In this document: positions 16,953-26,160 of the stretch, piece by piece
Numbering within the stretch: position 1 is the first letter of the stretch
How the letters are laid out: every line of letters begins with the position of its first letter
Assembly (NCBI GenBank): GCA_003245525.1
Contig: QKCY01000303.1
Span: 1-36,077 of the forward strand
Direction of reading: 5' to 3'
Source of the DNA: Victivallales bacterium
Lineage (GTDB): Bacteria > Verrucomicrobiota > Lentisphaeria > Oligosphaerales > Lenti-02
Length of the DNA stretch: 36,077 nucleotides
Translations under genes and position numbers: made by a program
The notes under the pieces: generated by a model
Seen by the model: the letters and a program-made list of their open reading frames with translations, nothing else
Database searches by the model: none
What the model was told of the DNA's origin: nothing

Positions 16953-18007
16953 CAATCTGCGTCCTTGATACGCCCCAGATTGTCCAGCTTGGTCCGTTCG
17001 TCGTTGTAGACCGCGCCGGGCGGGTCCATCGGGGGCTGTTCCCAGTCCACGGTCCAGACCGGACGGCGCCGGAACTTCTCGTGGAACTTGTTGGTGAGCA
17101 CGCCACGATTCTCCATGGAGACCATGCAGGCGCGGGTGCAACCGCGCGCGCCGCACACGGCCTGCCCGGTATTGTACACGTTGCTGGGCTTTTTGCTGAA
17201 GGGCGACCAGGAGGACTGGGTCACATTCTTGCCGTACATCGGCGGGGTGTACTGCTTCGCGGGGGGCAGCTCGTCCTTGGTGGCGAGACCGCCACGGAAG
17301 GCGATGTCGCAGGCCGCGCAGTCGATCTCGCCCCACTCTACGTCGTGCCCGGCCAGGTTGACCTTCACGGTCTTGGTCCGGCTGATGGCCCCCGTCGGGC
17401 AGTCGCGCACGCAGGCCATGCACTTGTTGCAGAGCTGGGGACGGCCGGAATCGGGATAGAGCGGATCGGGCTCCAACTCCAGATCGGTGATGATGACCCC
17501 GAAGCGGTTGCGGGGGCCGAACTCGGGGGTCAGCAGCATCTTGCTGTAGCCGATCTCGCCCAGACCGCAGAGGAAACCCGCGATACGCAGGTGGATCATC
17601 ACGTCCGGCGCGGCCTGGCCCTCGCGGACCGGGCGGCTGTAGCCCCGGCGCAGGTAGCCGTCGCCGTCGATGGCGCGCCAGTCGCTCTGGTGGCCCATGG
17701 GGACCGCCTCGTAGCCCTCGTCCTCGATGGCCTTCGAGAGGTTGATCACGGTCATGGGCATGTAGAGATAGGTGATGCCGCCGTAGCCCATGGCCGAGTA
17801 GTTGCTGAAGTAGGTGCCTTCCTCGATGCCGCGCATGCTGCCGCGCATCACGCGGAAGGCCATGCCGATCACGCTCTTCGCCTCGGGCATGATCTGCCGG
17901 GGGTCCATTTGGATGGGAGCGCCGTTCCAGCGCTCGATGTTGCCGATGCCCACGGCATCCGCACCCATGCTCCGTGCCAGTTTCTTCACCGCTTCGGCTG
18001 TCAGCAT
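16952..18007 (-). CDS. [4Fe-4S] reductive-dehalogenase/QueG-like oxidoreductase
   Basis: ATG at 18007 follows a near-perfect AGGAGG with 6 nt spacing, so I use it rather than the upstream start at 18031: 351 residues, no TAT or Sec signal. The N-terminal half (LARSMGADAVGIGNIERW, EAKSVIGMAFRV) resembles the corrinoid/nitroreductase-like part of epoxyqueuosine reductase and reductive dehalogenase relatives. Around residue 220 lies a complete cluster motif CNKCMACVRDCP. Further Cys in CAACDI and CGARGCTRACM could supply a second cluster. The role is probably reductive chemistry in the cytoplasm. Its stop overlaps the start of a secreted sialidase-fold gene, an unusual partner, so the two are co-translated. 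Whether it binds cobalamin cannot be told from sequence alone. It is not a standard QueG in context: no tRNA-modification genes are nearby. Confidence 0.85.
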   Translation of the reverse strand: MLTAEAVKKLARSMGADAVGIGNIERWNGAPIQMDPRQIMPEAKSVIGMAFRVMRGSMRGIEEGTYFSNYSAMGYGGITYLYMPMTVINLSKAIEDEGYEAVPMGHQSDWRAIDGDGYLRRGYSRPVREGQAAPDVMIHLRIAGFLCGLGEIGYSKMLLTPEFGPRNRFGVIITDLELEPDPLYPDSGRPQLCNKCMACVRDCPTGAISRTKTVKVNLAGHDVEWGEIDCAACDIAFRGGLATKDELPPAKQYTPPMYGKNVTQSSWSPFSKKPSNVYNTGQAVCGARGCTRACMVSMENRGVLTNKFHEKFRRRPVWTVDWEQPPMDPPGAVYNDERTKLDNLGRIKDAD

Positions 18008-18053
18008 CGTTGGCCTCCTATGCCTGCACATATGCCGCGCATTCTATATTGCG

Positions 18054-18083
18054 GAATTCTTAGTTCGTCATTGATGAATTCAT
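18054..18083. promoter_or_regulatory. Twin GAATTC palindromes upstream of the Fe-S gene
   Basis: Within an AT-rich stretch upstream of the 18007 start, two GAATTC sites lie 22 bp apart, about two helical turns. The second sits in a 10-bp perfect palindrome, ATGAATTCAT. This could be a tandem operator for a dimeric repressor. A TATAGAAT-like -10 lies closer to the gene on the minus strand, without a good -35. Confidence 0.3.
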
Positions 18084-18162
18084 GCGCGGACAAACAAAAA
18101 TGGCATCACAACGGCCAAATGCAAGTTCCCGGTACGGAAAGCGGCTGGTCCGTCGGGGGTAA

Positions 18163-18225
18163 GCAAGTGAACCCAGCCTGGCGGGCAAACCCGTCAGACT
18201 GGGCGCACTCCGGGGTGCCCCTTGC
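18163..18225 (-). ncRNA. Candidate three-way-junction RNA element after cysE
   Basis: Directly after the cysE stop codon the sequence can fold into a closing stem (GCAAG with CTTGC), a long hairpin at 18172-18203 with 14-nt arms pairing at 13 positions (one G-U, one mismatch) around a 4-nt loop, and a small GCAC/GTGC hairpin. The long hairpin alone would suit a terminator, but no U-tract follows. The element also sits about 155 nt upstream of the Fe-S gene, so a 5' leader or riboswitch role is possible. I recognise no known riboswitch class. Confidence 0.4.
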
Positions 18226-19203
18226 TCAGTCGGCGCTGCCCGAACCACGCCGCTGTTTGATGGAAAGGCTGGGCGGGGCAATGGTGACCTTCGTGAAGGG
18301 GGGAACCCCTTCGGTCAGCCAGACATTGCCGCCGATCACCGAACCGTGACCAATGGTGATGTCACCGAGAATGGTGGCACCCGCATAGATGGTCACGTCG
18401 TCCTCGATGTTGGGGTGGCGCTTGGCTCCCTTGATCAGCCGACCGCAGGCATCCTTCGGGAAGCTCAAGGCCCCGAGGGTGACGCCCTGGTAGAGCTTCA
18501 CGTTGTCGCCAATCACCGCCGTCTCGCCGATCACCACGCCGGTACCATGGTCGATGAAGAAGCCCTTGCCGATCGTGGCGCCGGGATGGATATCGATTCC
18601 CGTCTCGGTATGGGCATACTCGCCCATGACCCGCGGAATGAGGGGAATCTTCGCCACATAGAAGGCATGGGCAATGCGGTTCACCGCAATGGCCTTGAGC
18701 CCGGGATAGGAGATAATGACCTCGTCGGCCGAACGGGCCGCCGGGTCGCCGTCGAGGGCGGCGGCCACGTCCTCCTTCAGCACCGCACGAATACGCGGCA
18801 ACTCGTCCAGGAGTCCCAACACCGCTTCCTCGGCCTGCTTGCTGCAGTCGCAGCCGACGCAGCACTCCACCTTGCAGCGGTAGGCCAGAGCCCGGCGGAC
18901 CTGGGGGTAGAGCGTCTCGAAGACCTGGTTGACCAAGTCCCCGATGACGAACTCCAGGCCCGCCCGAGTTACCGGACGCCGCCCGGTATAGCCGGGGAAA
19001 CAGATTTCCAGAAGATCCTCCAGGGCGGCCAGGACTTGCATCCGCTCCGGCATGTTCCCGCCGTCGATATGGCTGATCCCTTCCTGGTCCTGGTAGGTGC
19101 CGCACACGGCGTGGGTGATCTCCCGCGCCCGTTCGGGCGTCCAGGCACTGGGACCTTGCCGCGTTTCGTGGTGTGGGCAGGGGGTAGTATTCGAATGCGG
19201 CAT
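18226..19203 (-). CDS. cysE: Serine O-acetyltransferase (EpsC-type, long N-terminus)
   Basis: This enzyme makes O-acetylserine from serine and acetyl-CoA, the first step of cysteine synthesis, in the cytoplasm. The 325-residue product has an alpha-helical N-terminal domain (1-195) and a left-handed beta-helix of hexapeptide repeats. The catalytic core reads DIHPGATIG, then [13 protein letters not shown], then [10 protein letters not shown], followed by [20 protein letters not shown]. The length matches the longer EpsC-type enzymes, not the 270-residue E. coli form. The N-terminal domain holds an unusual Cys cluster, [11 protein letters not shown], near residue 110. The start lies 2 nt after the dtd stop (TGAGTATG) with GAAGGAAG upstream, so the two genes are co-transcribed and probably coupled. 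The gene pair is housekeeping rather than part of the glycan clusters. Confidence 0.93.
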   Translation of the reverse strand: MPHSNTTPCPHHETRQGPSAWTPERAREITHAVCGTYQDQEGISHIDGGNMPERMQVLAALEDLLEICFPGYTGRRPVTRAGLEFVIGDLVNQVFETLYPQVRRALAYRCKVECCVGCDCSKQAEEAVLGLLDELPRIRAVLKEDVAAALDGDPAARSADEVIISYPGLKAIAVNRIAHAFYVAKIPLIPRVMGEYAHTETGIDIHPGATIGKGFFIDHGTGVVIGETAVIGDNVKLYQGVTLGALSFPKDACGRLIKGAKRHPNIEDDVTIYAGATILGDITIGHGSVIGGNVWLTEGVPPFTKVTIAPPSLSIKQRRGSGSAD

Positions 19204-19205
19204 AC

Positions 19206-19649
19206 TCAGACTTCCTTCTCGGCCAGGATTGTTACAGGGCCATCGTTGACAAGGCGCACGGCCATCGTGGCACCGAACTGGCCGGTGGAAGTATGGACCC
19301 CACGCAGGCGCACCTGTTGCACGAAGTACTCATAAAGGGGTTCCGACACCGCCGGTGGCGCCGCCTCGATGAAGCTCGGGCGCCGACCTTTCCGGCAGTC
19401 GCCGTAGAGAGTGAACTGGGAAACCACCAGGACCTCACCGCCAACGTCGAGAACCGACCGGTTCATCTTCCCCTCCTCGTCCTCGAAGATGCGCAGGTTC
19501 AGGCATTTCTCCACCAGGAAATCCGCTTCCGCCTGGCCATCGCCCACCCGGACGCCCAGCAGAAGGAGCAGTCCCCGGCCGATCTGGCCCACGACCTCGC
19601 CATCGATCGTGACGGACGCCTCCGAAACCCGTTGCACCAACGCTCGCAT
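19206..19649 (-). CDS. dtd: D-aminoacyl-tRNA deacylase
   Basis: DTD removes D-amino acids (and glycine from tRNA-Ala) mischarged on tRNA, acting as a cytoplasmic dimer. The 147-residue product has the usual family length and starts with the family-typical [13 protein letters not shown]. Both signature motifs are present: [17 protein letters not shown] near residue 80 and NDGPVT near the C-terminus, a normal variant of NxGPVT. The ORF track start at 20183 is an antisense extension across the giant protease gene; ATG at 19649 with AAGG just upstream is the real start. It is the first gene before cysE on this strand. Confidence 0.95.
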   Translation of the reverse strand: MRALVQRVSEASVTIDGEVVGQIGRGLLLLLGVRVGDGQAEADFLVEKCLNLRIFEDEEGKMNRSVLDVGGEVLVVSQFTLYGDCRKGRRPSFIEAAPPAVSEPLYEYFVQQVRLRGVHTSTGQFGATMAVRLVNDGPVTILAEKEV

Positions 19650-19742
19650 GGGACCTTGAACCTCTAGCAGGGATAGAACTCGACGGCAGGCCAATACCAT
19701 ACCCGCTCCCCCCGACTCTGCATCCGCGCGGACCAACCTCCA

Positions 19743-19762
19743 CTTGCCCCCGCTTGGGCAAG
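19743..19762. promoter_or_regulatory. Inverted repeat between dtd and the giant protease gene
   Basis: CTTGCCC and GGGCAAG form a perfect 7-bp inverted repeat with a 6-nt spacer, 60 nt upstream of the preferred protease start and about 95 nt upstream of the dtd start. Position between divergent genes suggests an operator; a terminator is unlikely. A TATCTTAT stretch just after it could be part of a -10 region. Confidence 0.35.
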
Positions 19763-19821
19763 GCCCTATCTTATTGCGGGGTGCCCGGATGGGCGATGCG
19801 AATGATGGTAAAGACCATAGT

Positions 19822-22800
19822 ATGCGACAGCGGAACCGATATACCCAGCGCGCACTCCCCATTGTCCTCCTGGCAATAGGTCTGGCCCTGCTCGTCTCGT
19901 GGCTCGCCTGGCAGGCGGAGATCCGCCTCGCCCGCCCGGCGGGGCGGGACGGCACGCCCCGGGAGCCCGCCTCGCGCGTTGTTCCCCGAACGATCCCCGC
20001 CGTGCCCCCCGGCCAACCCGGCGGAGCCACGACGAATGCGAGGGGCGGAAACGGCAACCGGGGCGGAACCGCGGCCTCGTCGCTGCCGCCGCCAACCACT
20101 CCCACCCTCGCCATCCTGTCGTCCAGTCCGGAAGAAACCGTGGCGGAGATCCGTTTCCCGGCTCCGGTCATCACGCCAGTCACTTACCACGGCCGCCAGG
20201 CGGTGACCGTCACCATGGCGCATTGCCAGTCGCTGAAGGGAGTGGACCAGCCTGCCCTGCCCGTCCAACGTTGGGAACTGGCCATCCCCACCGGTGCCCA
20301 GGCGTCCATCGAGATCACCCAGCTCGACTCCTACATGACGCCGTCCGATCCCCCGGTTCCATCCGGCGGTTTCGGTTTGCGCACCGCCTCCCGTCCGGAA
20401 GGCGAGTTCGGCGAGACCTACCAGGGCACCACCCCCTACCCGACCGAGATCGCCGAGCTCTCCGCCTCCTATCTGGTGCGCAGCATTGAGGGGACCGGGG
20501 TGATTGTCCATCCCGTGCGCTATCTGCCAGCCGAAGAGGCGCTGGAAGTGGTGCGCTCCGTCCAGGTCCGGGTCCGCTACACCCCGGCCAACGCGACCGC
20601 GGCCCTGCGCTACCCGGCCGCCCCGGCCTCCCGTGCCTTCCGCCAGCTAGCCTCCAGCCGCTACGCCAATTACAGCGAGACCATTGCCACCACCTCGTCG
20701 GTAACCACCCGCACGGACGGGGCTTTCACCGGTACCGACACCTTGCTGGTCATCATGCCCGACGCCTGGGCTGGCCAGTTCGACGACTTCCTCGTGTGGA
20801 AGCGGCAGCGTGGCCTGGAAGTCCTCACCGCCCTCTATCCCAGCGATACGGGCGAGACCACCACCGAGCTCGCCGCCTACATTCAGAATGCCTATGATGC
20901 CAGCGATATCGCCTACGTGCTTTTCCTCGGCGACGAGGACGCGATCCCGACCAGCCAAGGGACCCGGACCGACGCCTCCGGCAACAAGACCCCCTCCGAC
21001 ACCGTCTACGCCCTGGTAGCCGGGGACGACTCCTACCACGACCTCCTCCTTTCCCGCGTCTCGGTAACAACCGCCGCCAGAGCCGCCACGGTGCTGGACA
21101 AGTACCTGGCCTACGAGCGCGACCCAGATACCACCGAGGGCTGGCATGCCAGCGGCATGATGGTCGCCTCCAATATCGACAACACGAGCACGGGGGACAC
21201 CGTCTACCTCAACAACACCGACTCCGACGACCTCGACCTCTTCCGCGCCGACCTTACCGACAGCGGCCTGTTCACCACGGTGAACCAGGTCTACCAGGGA
21301 ACGACCGAGGGGAGCACGGCCAAGATATCCTCCTACTGGAACGCCGGACGCAGCCTGGTCTACTACCTCGGGCACGGATCCGAAACAAGCTGGACCAGCG
21401 TCACGTTCTCCACCGCGAACGCGGCCGCCCTGACCAATGGCACCATGCTTCCCTATGTGGTCAGTGGTGCCTGCCTCAATGGCGCGTTCCAGGAGAACGA
21501 CCCCTGCCTCGCCGAGGCCATGCTCTGGGGAACGGAAGCCAGCGGCCAGGGCGGCGCCCTGGCGGTCGTCGCCTCCACCAACAACATGTCCTGGGACCCG
21601 CCCATCGCCATGCTCGACGCCTTTACCGGCTACTACCTGGGGCAGAGCAGCTTCGACGTCGGCAGCTTCCTCTCCGTGAGTGGGCAGGCGCAGCTCTGGG
21701 ACGCGGGCGGCCTTGCCTTTGCCAGCATCCAGCGCGCCATGGACTACTGCGTGGAGGCAGATAGCGGGACCACCGGAACCTACGAGATGGAGCTCATTAT
21801 GCAGCAGACCCAGCTCTTCGGCGACTGCACGGCTGGCGTCCGGACGGTTACGCCCCAGAGCCTGACCGTCAGCCACGAGAGCTGCGTCCTGCCCCTCGCC
21901 GAGGGCCTCACCGTAACGGTCGCCGATCCCGATGGCGCAGCCGTGGAGGGGGCCGTCGTGACCCTGCTCGACGACAGCGGCAACCAGGCTGTGGGAACCA
22001 CCGACGAGAGTGGGGAGACCACCCTCTCAGGAAGCCTTTTCACCCCCGGCGGCACGGTAACCCTCACCGTCTACGAGCGCGACTCCATCCCCGTCCAGGA
22101 AACCGCGTTCCCGGTGAACGACGGCTCAGTCGTCATCCGGACCTGGTTCCTGCCCACCGGCTTCGTCGGCGAGTCCTGCTCCCAGGCCATCGTGGCCGCC
22201 ATGGGGACGACGCCCTACGCCTGGACGCTGACCAGCGGCAGCCTGCCCGGGGGGATTGCCCTGGATGCCACCACCGGTACGCTTGCGGGCACCCCTGCCA
22301 GCACGGGTGAATACACCTTTTCCCTGACCGTCACCGACAACAACGGGGATACCGACACGCAGGCCTTCTCCTGGACCATCGGCCAACCCGTCCAGATCGC
22401 CGACCAGACTCTCGCCGAGGGTACCGTCGGCACGGCCTATTCCGCCACCATCTCGGCTAGCGGCGACTTCACCCCCTTCTCCTTCGCGCTCGCTGGGGGC
22501 AGCCTGCCGCCGGGACTCTCCCTCGACCCCGAAGGCAACCTGAGTGGGACCCCCGCCGTGTATGGTGCCTACAGCTTCACGGTCGCCGCCACCGATAGCG
22601 AGCGGCGCACCGCGGAGGCAACGGTCTCGCTCACCGTGCAGGCCAGCGACACGATCACCATCACCACCACCGCCCTCCCCACCGGCGAAGTCGGCGTCGC
22701 CTACTCCGTCCAGTTGGAGGCAACGGGCGGCACGGGCAGCGGTCTCGCCTGGGCTCTGCTCAGCGGCGAACTGCCCGACGGTCTCAGTCTGGGCGACGAC

Positions 22801-25800
22801 GGTCTCCTGGCGGGCACGCCCACGACGACGGGCACGTCCACCGTCACGGTCCAGGTCGCCGATGATGCCGACGTACCCCATACTGCGAGTGCGGAGTTCT
22901 CGGTCACGGTCGGCCAGGCCGTGGCCTTTGGCAACACGGCCCTGCCCAGCGGCACCGTCGGCTACGCCTACAGCGAGGAACTGCCCACCACCGGTTCCTA
23001 CACGCCGTTCACGTTCAGCGCAACTAGCGGCGAGGAATACGTCCAGAGCATCGCGGACTCCACCTTCAGCGCCGGCGGAACTTTGCAGAGCGACTGGTAT
23101 GGCGACGAGGTGAACCATACCCTCTCGTTGGGGTTCGATTTCCCCTTTTTCGGCCAGACCTACAATACCTGCCAGGTGGCTGACAACGGGTATCTGATCT
23201 TCGGCGACGCCGCTCCCACCACCGGTGACAGCGCGGTATATCCCGATGCCAGTTGGAATGCCGAGTCGGGCCGCCTGGACGACTTCCACATCATCGCGCC
23301 CTGCTGGGCCGATCTCCTGATCGTCGCCACCACCTACCCCGACACGGGCATCTGGCTGACCCAAACCAGCGACAGCATCACCATCTGCTGGCGTGGGCGC
23401 GACTATGACCACACCAGCTACGTCCTCAACTTCTCGGTCACCCTCCATGCCACCGGGGAGATCGTCTTCCACTACGGGACGATCCAGACCTCCAACCGTG
23501 TGGTCATCGGCCTCGGCGATGCCAGCGACCACGACAGCGTGCTGATCTTCAGCCAGATCAAGGACGGGACCGGGGCCAGCGCCTACAGCAACTCCGACGA
23601 CCTGGTGTTCACTCCCGAGGGCTCACTGCCGGACGGGCTGACCCTCTCCTCCGGCGGCGTGCTCTCCGGCACCCCCACCACGGCGGGCAGCTACTCGTTC
23701 CTGGCCACGGTGACCGATGCGGAGGGCAATACCGACGCCGCTACGTTTGCGATCAATATCCTGGAAGTGGCCGATCCCGACACCAATAGCGACGGGGACG
23801 TCAGCAGCACCGAGATCCTCGCCTACATCGAGCGATGGCACGCAGGAGAGGTCACCGAAGCCGAGGTCGAGGATGCCGTCGCCCTCTGGCAGGCAGGCCC
23901 CACCACCAGCCGTGTCAGCTCTGCCAGCCGCGGCATCGCCGTCGTGGCGCGGACCCGGGTCCGCGTGGCATACGGCGACCGTGCCATGCTGGACCGGATC
24001 ATCGCCCAGGGCCTCGACATCGCCTCGGTCCACGATGGCCAGGCCTGGATCTATGTTTCGAGTAGCGAGCGCGCCTGGCTCGAAGACCAGGGCCTGACCT
24101 GCATCGACGCTCCTCGCTCCAGCACCCGCTCCTCCACCACCTACACCTACGCGGAACTGTCCGACTATCTGGATACCCTAGCCTCGACCTACCCCAGCCT
24201 CTGCCGGGTGGCTCAGATCGGCACCTCCGTGGAAGGCAACGCCATGCTGGCCTTGGTCCTCTCCGACCACCCGTACCTCCAGGAGGACGAGCCGGAAGTC
24301 CGCATCTCCGGCGGCATCCACGGCGACGAACGCCTCGGCGTCGGCCTGTCCGTCCGCCTCGCGGAATGGCTCCTCCAGAACTACGGGGGAGAGGACGCGG
24401 ACGGCCTGCGCGCCACCAACCTGCTCGACACCACCGAACTGTGGATCGTGCCCCTGCTCAACCCCGACGGCTACTCGGCAGTGCCACCGACCCGCGAGAA
24501 CAGCAACGGCCAGGATCTGAACCGGCTCTTCCCCGACGGATTCCTGGACGGGGTGAGCACGGTCTACGCCGAGGGTGCCCCCGACACCAGCAACCAGGAG
24601 GCCGAGCAGGCCGCCATGATGGAATGGACCGCTAGCCACCGCTTCGTCCTCGGCGCCAACCTGCACACCGGGGCCCAGCTCGTCTGCTATCCCTACGGCA
24701 ACAGCGCGACGGGAGCCAGCCAATACAGCGCCAGTCCGGACAACGACCTGTTCATCGACATCGCCCAGGCCTATGCCAACAACCACAGCACCATGGCCAC
24801 CACTGGCACCTTCGCCGGCGGCATCATCAACTCCTGCGATTGGTACGCCGTCGTCGGGGAGTTCGCGGACTGGGCCTACCGCTACACCGGCAGCCTGGAG
24901 GTCACGGTCGAGCTGGACACGGACGACGATCCCGATGTGGACCTGGCCTGGACCGCCAACGAGGAGGCGCTCCTCTCCTTCGCCGAGTCCGCCCAGCAGG
25001 GACTGCGCGGCGTGGTGGTGGATGCCGATACCGGCGACCCCGTCTCCGCCGTCATCGCCATTGATGGCAATGAACGGCAGGTCTTCACCGATCCCGCGGT
25101 CGGCGACTATCATCGGCTGCTCCTGCCCGACACCTACAGCGTGACCGTATCCGCCACGGGCTACGTTTCCCAGACCTTCACGGACGTGGTCGTGAGTGCG
25201 GGCGACGCGACCCGCCTCGACGTGGCGCTGGCATCGGCCGCCGACAGCCTCCAGGCCACCCGCACCTTTTCCACCCTCCTCTTCGAGCCGGATGCCGAGA
25301 ACACGGTCGGGATCGAGGTCGATCTCGACGAGGCCAGCCCGCCCCACGCCTTCATCGTCTCGGAGACTCTGCCCGACGCATGGACGTACGTGAGCGGCTC
25401 CGCCCTGGAGACCTCCTCCGGTACCGCCCTCGCCACCCCCAGGATCGAAGGGCAAACTGTCCAGTGGCTCTTCTGGCGGGACGAAGTCCAGGACCGCTCC
25501 TTCACCTATGTCGCGCAAGCCCCGGCCGACGGCGACGAGACCGTACTCTTCGGGGGCTCGCTGCGCACGGCGGACACCAGCATGGGCACCGGCGGGGACA
25601 GCGAATGGCTGGCCCATACCAGCGGACGCTTCGCTGTGACCATGCCCGCAGGCTGGAGTCTGCTGTCCCTGCCGATCACGCCTGCCGACAGCCTGGTCGC
25701 GGACGTTTTCGGCGACGCCGACATCTCCATCTGGGCCTGGGACGCCGCATCGCTCTGCTATCGCACGCCCACTGACCTCAGTGCCACCGAAGGGTACTGG

Positions 25801-26046
25801 GTCTACGCCGCCGAGGAGACGCCCCTTATCGTCGAGGGGACCGCGCCCGTCTCCGGCACCCGCGGGTTCCCCTTCGGCTGGAACCTCTTCGGCCCCCTCG
25901 CCGACCGGGATCTGCTCGACGACTCCATCTTCGACAGCGACACGCTGGAGTGGTCCTCCGGCGAGTACCTGAGAGCCGTACAGCTTCAGTGCGGCAAGGG
26001 CTACTGGATTCACGCAGGGACGTCGGGAGAAGCCACCGTGCGCTAG
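19822..26046 (+). CDS. Giant secreted double protease: C25 gingipain-like plus M14 carboxypeptidase
   Basis: ATG at 19822 gives a basic start and one membrane segment ([20 protein letters not shown]), so the 2074-residue product is probably exported or anchored; starts at 19744 (TTG) and 19789 are possible. Domains in order: a propeptide-like region to about 300; a C25 cysteine peptidase (about 305-700) with catalytic His518 (YLGHGSE) and Cys551 (VSGACLNG); an Ig-like segment; He_PIG putative-Ig repeats from about 770; an inserted beta domain ([12 protein letters not shown]); an EF-hand/dockerin-like loop [12 protein letters not shown] near 1319; an M14 peptidase with zinc ligands His1500, Glu1503 (GIHGDE) and His1615 (ANLHTG), plus catalytic Glu1697; a CarbopepD-like beta-sandwich (about 1727-1800); and a C-terminal domain ([11 protein letters not shown]). 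No type IX or PEP-CTERM sorting tail is visible. It should cut proteins internally and trim their C-termini. Confidence 0.9.
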   Translation: MRQRNRYTQRALPIVLLAIGLALLVSWLAWQAEIRLARPAGRDGTPREPASRVVPRTIPAVPPGQPGGATTNARGGNGNRGGTAASSLPPPTTPTLAILSSSPEETVAEIRFPAPVITPVTYHGRQAVTVTMAHCQSLKGVDQPALPVQRWELAIPTGAQASIEITQLDSYMTPSDPPVPSGGFGLRTASRPEGEFGETYQGTTPYPTEIAELSASYLVRSIEGTGVIVHPVRYLPAEEALEVVRSVQVRVRYTPANATAALRYPAAPASRAFRQLASSRYANYSETIATTSSVTTRTDGAFTGTDTLLVIMPDAWAGQFDDFLVWKRQRGLEVLTALYPSDTGETTTELAAYIQNAYDASDIAYVLFLGDEDAIPTSQGTRTDASGNKTPSDTVYALVAGDDSYHDLLLSRVSVTTAARAATVLDKYLAYERDPDTTEGWHASGMMVASNIDNTSTGDTVYLNNTDSDDLDLFRADLTDSGLFTTVNQVYQGTTEGSTAKISSYWNAGRSLVYYLGHGSETSWTSVTFSTANAAALTNGTMLPYVVSGACLNGAFQENDPCLAEAMLWGTEASGQGGALAVVASTNNMSWDPPIAMLDAFTGYYLGQSSFDVGSFLSVSGQAQLWDAGGLAFASIQRAMDYCVEADSGTTGTYEMELIMQQTQLFGDCTAGVRTVTPQSLTVSHESCVLPLAEGLTVTVADPDGAAVEGAVVTLLDDSGNQAVGTTDESGETTLSGSLFTPGGTVTLTVYERDSIPVQETAFPVNDGSVVIRTWFLPTGFVGESCSQAIVAAMGTTPYAWTLTSGSLPGGIALDATTGTLAGTPASTGEYTFSLTVTDNNGDTDTQAFSWTIGQPVQIADQTLAEGTVGTAYSATISASGDFTPFSFALAGGSLPPGLSLDPEGNLSGTPAVYGAYSFTVAATDSERRTAEATVSLTVQASDTITITTTALPTGEVGVAYSVQLEATGGTGSGLAWALLSGELPDGLSLGDDGLLAGTPTTTGTSTVTVQVADDADVPHTASAEFSVTVGQAVAFGNTALPSGTVGYAYSEELPTTGSYTPFTFSATSGEEYVQSIADSTFSAGGTLQSDWYGDEVNHTLSLGFDFPFFGQTYNTCQVADNGYLIFGDAAPTTGDSAVYPDASWNAESGRLDDFHIIAPCWADLLIVATTYPDTGIWLTQTSDSITICWRGRDYDHTSYVLNFSVTLHATGEIVFHYGTIQTSNRVVIGLGDASDHDSVLIFSQIKDGTGASAYSNSDDLVFTPEGSLPDGLTLSSGGVLSGTPTTAGSYSFLATVTDAEGNTDAATFAINILEVADPDTNSDGDVSSTEILAYIERWHAGEVTEAEVEDAVALWQAGPTTSRVSSASRGIAVVARTRVRVAYGDRAMLDRIIAQGLDIASVHDGQAWIYVSSSERAWLEDQGLTCIDAPRSSTRSSTTYTYAELSDYLDTLASTYPSLCRVAQIGTSVEGNAMLALVLSDHPYLQEDEPEVRISGGIHGDERLGVGLSVRLAEWLLQNYGGEDADGLRATNLLDTTELWIVPLLNPDGYSAVPPTRENSNGQDLNRLFPDGFLDGVSTVYAEGAPDTSNQEAEQAAMMEWTASHRFVLGANLHTGAQLVCYPYGNSATGASQYSASPDNDLFIDIAQAYANNHSTMATTGTFAGGIINSCDWYAVVGEFADWAYRYTGSLEVTVELDTDDDPDVDLAWTANEEALLSFAESAQQGLRGVVVDADTGDPVSAVIAIDGNERQVFTDPAVGDYHRLLLPDTYSVTVSATGYVSQTFTDVVVSAGDATRLDVALASAADSLQATRTFSTLLFEPDAENTVGIEVDLDEASPPHAFIVSETLPDAWTYVSGSALETSSGTALATPRIEGQTVQWLFWRDEVQDRSFTYVAQAPADGDETVLFGGSLRTADTSMGTGGDSEWLAHTSGRFAVTMPAGWSLLSLPITPADSLVADVFGDADISIWAWDAASLCYRTPTDLSATEGYWVYAAEETPLIVEGTAPVSGTRGFPFGWNLFGPLADRDLLDDSIFDSDTLEWSSGEYLRAVQLQCGKGYWIHAGTSGEATVR

Positions 26047-26073
26047 CCCCCCCGCTTTTGCCGGTTCCAGGGG

Positions 26074-26102
26074 TTGCACGACGCGCATGTCGGGAGTATC
26101 AT
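26074..26102 (+). promoter_or_regulatory. Sigma70-type promoter of the TIGR04073-like gene
   Basis: TTGCAC and TATCAT are separated by exactly 17 nt, close to the sigma70 consensus, about 58 nt before the chosen start at 26161. It lies just past the stop of the giant protease gene, so the downstream gene has its own promoter. Confidence 0.6.
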
Positions 26103-26160
26103 GTTAAAGAACAAGGCTCACGCCGACGACGTCCCACCCGCTCACGGAAAGGTCTATTCT

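Noticed and set aside
18100-18225. Known riboswitch or tRNA in the cysE-Fe-S gap
   Set aside because: No B12-box, T-box, SAM or T-loop (GGTTC) signature; only a generic three-stem fold could be drawn.
19744-19821. TTG start for the giant protease
   Set aside because: It overlaps the inverted repeat, has no ribosome site and adds a non-membrane tail before the anchor.
22126-26088. Minus-strand ORFs of 468 and 636 codons across the giant protease
   Set aside because: Shadows of a gene with two intact protease active sites; products are low-complexity Gly/Val-rich.
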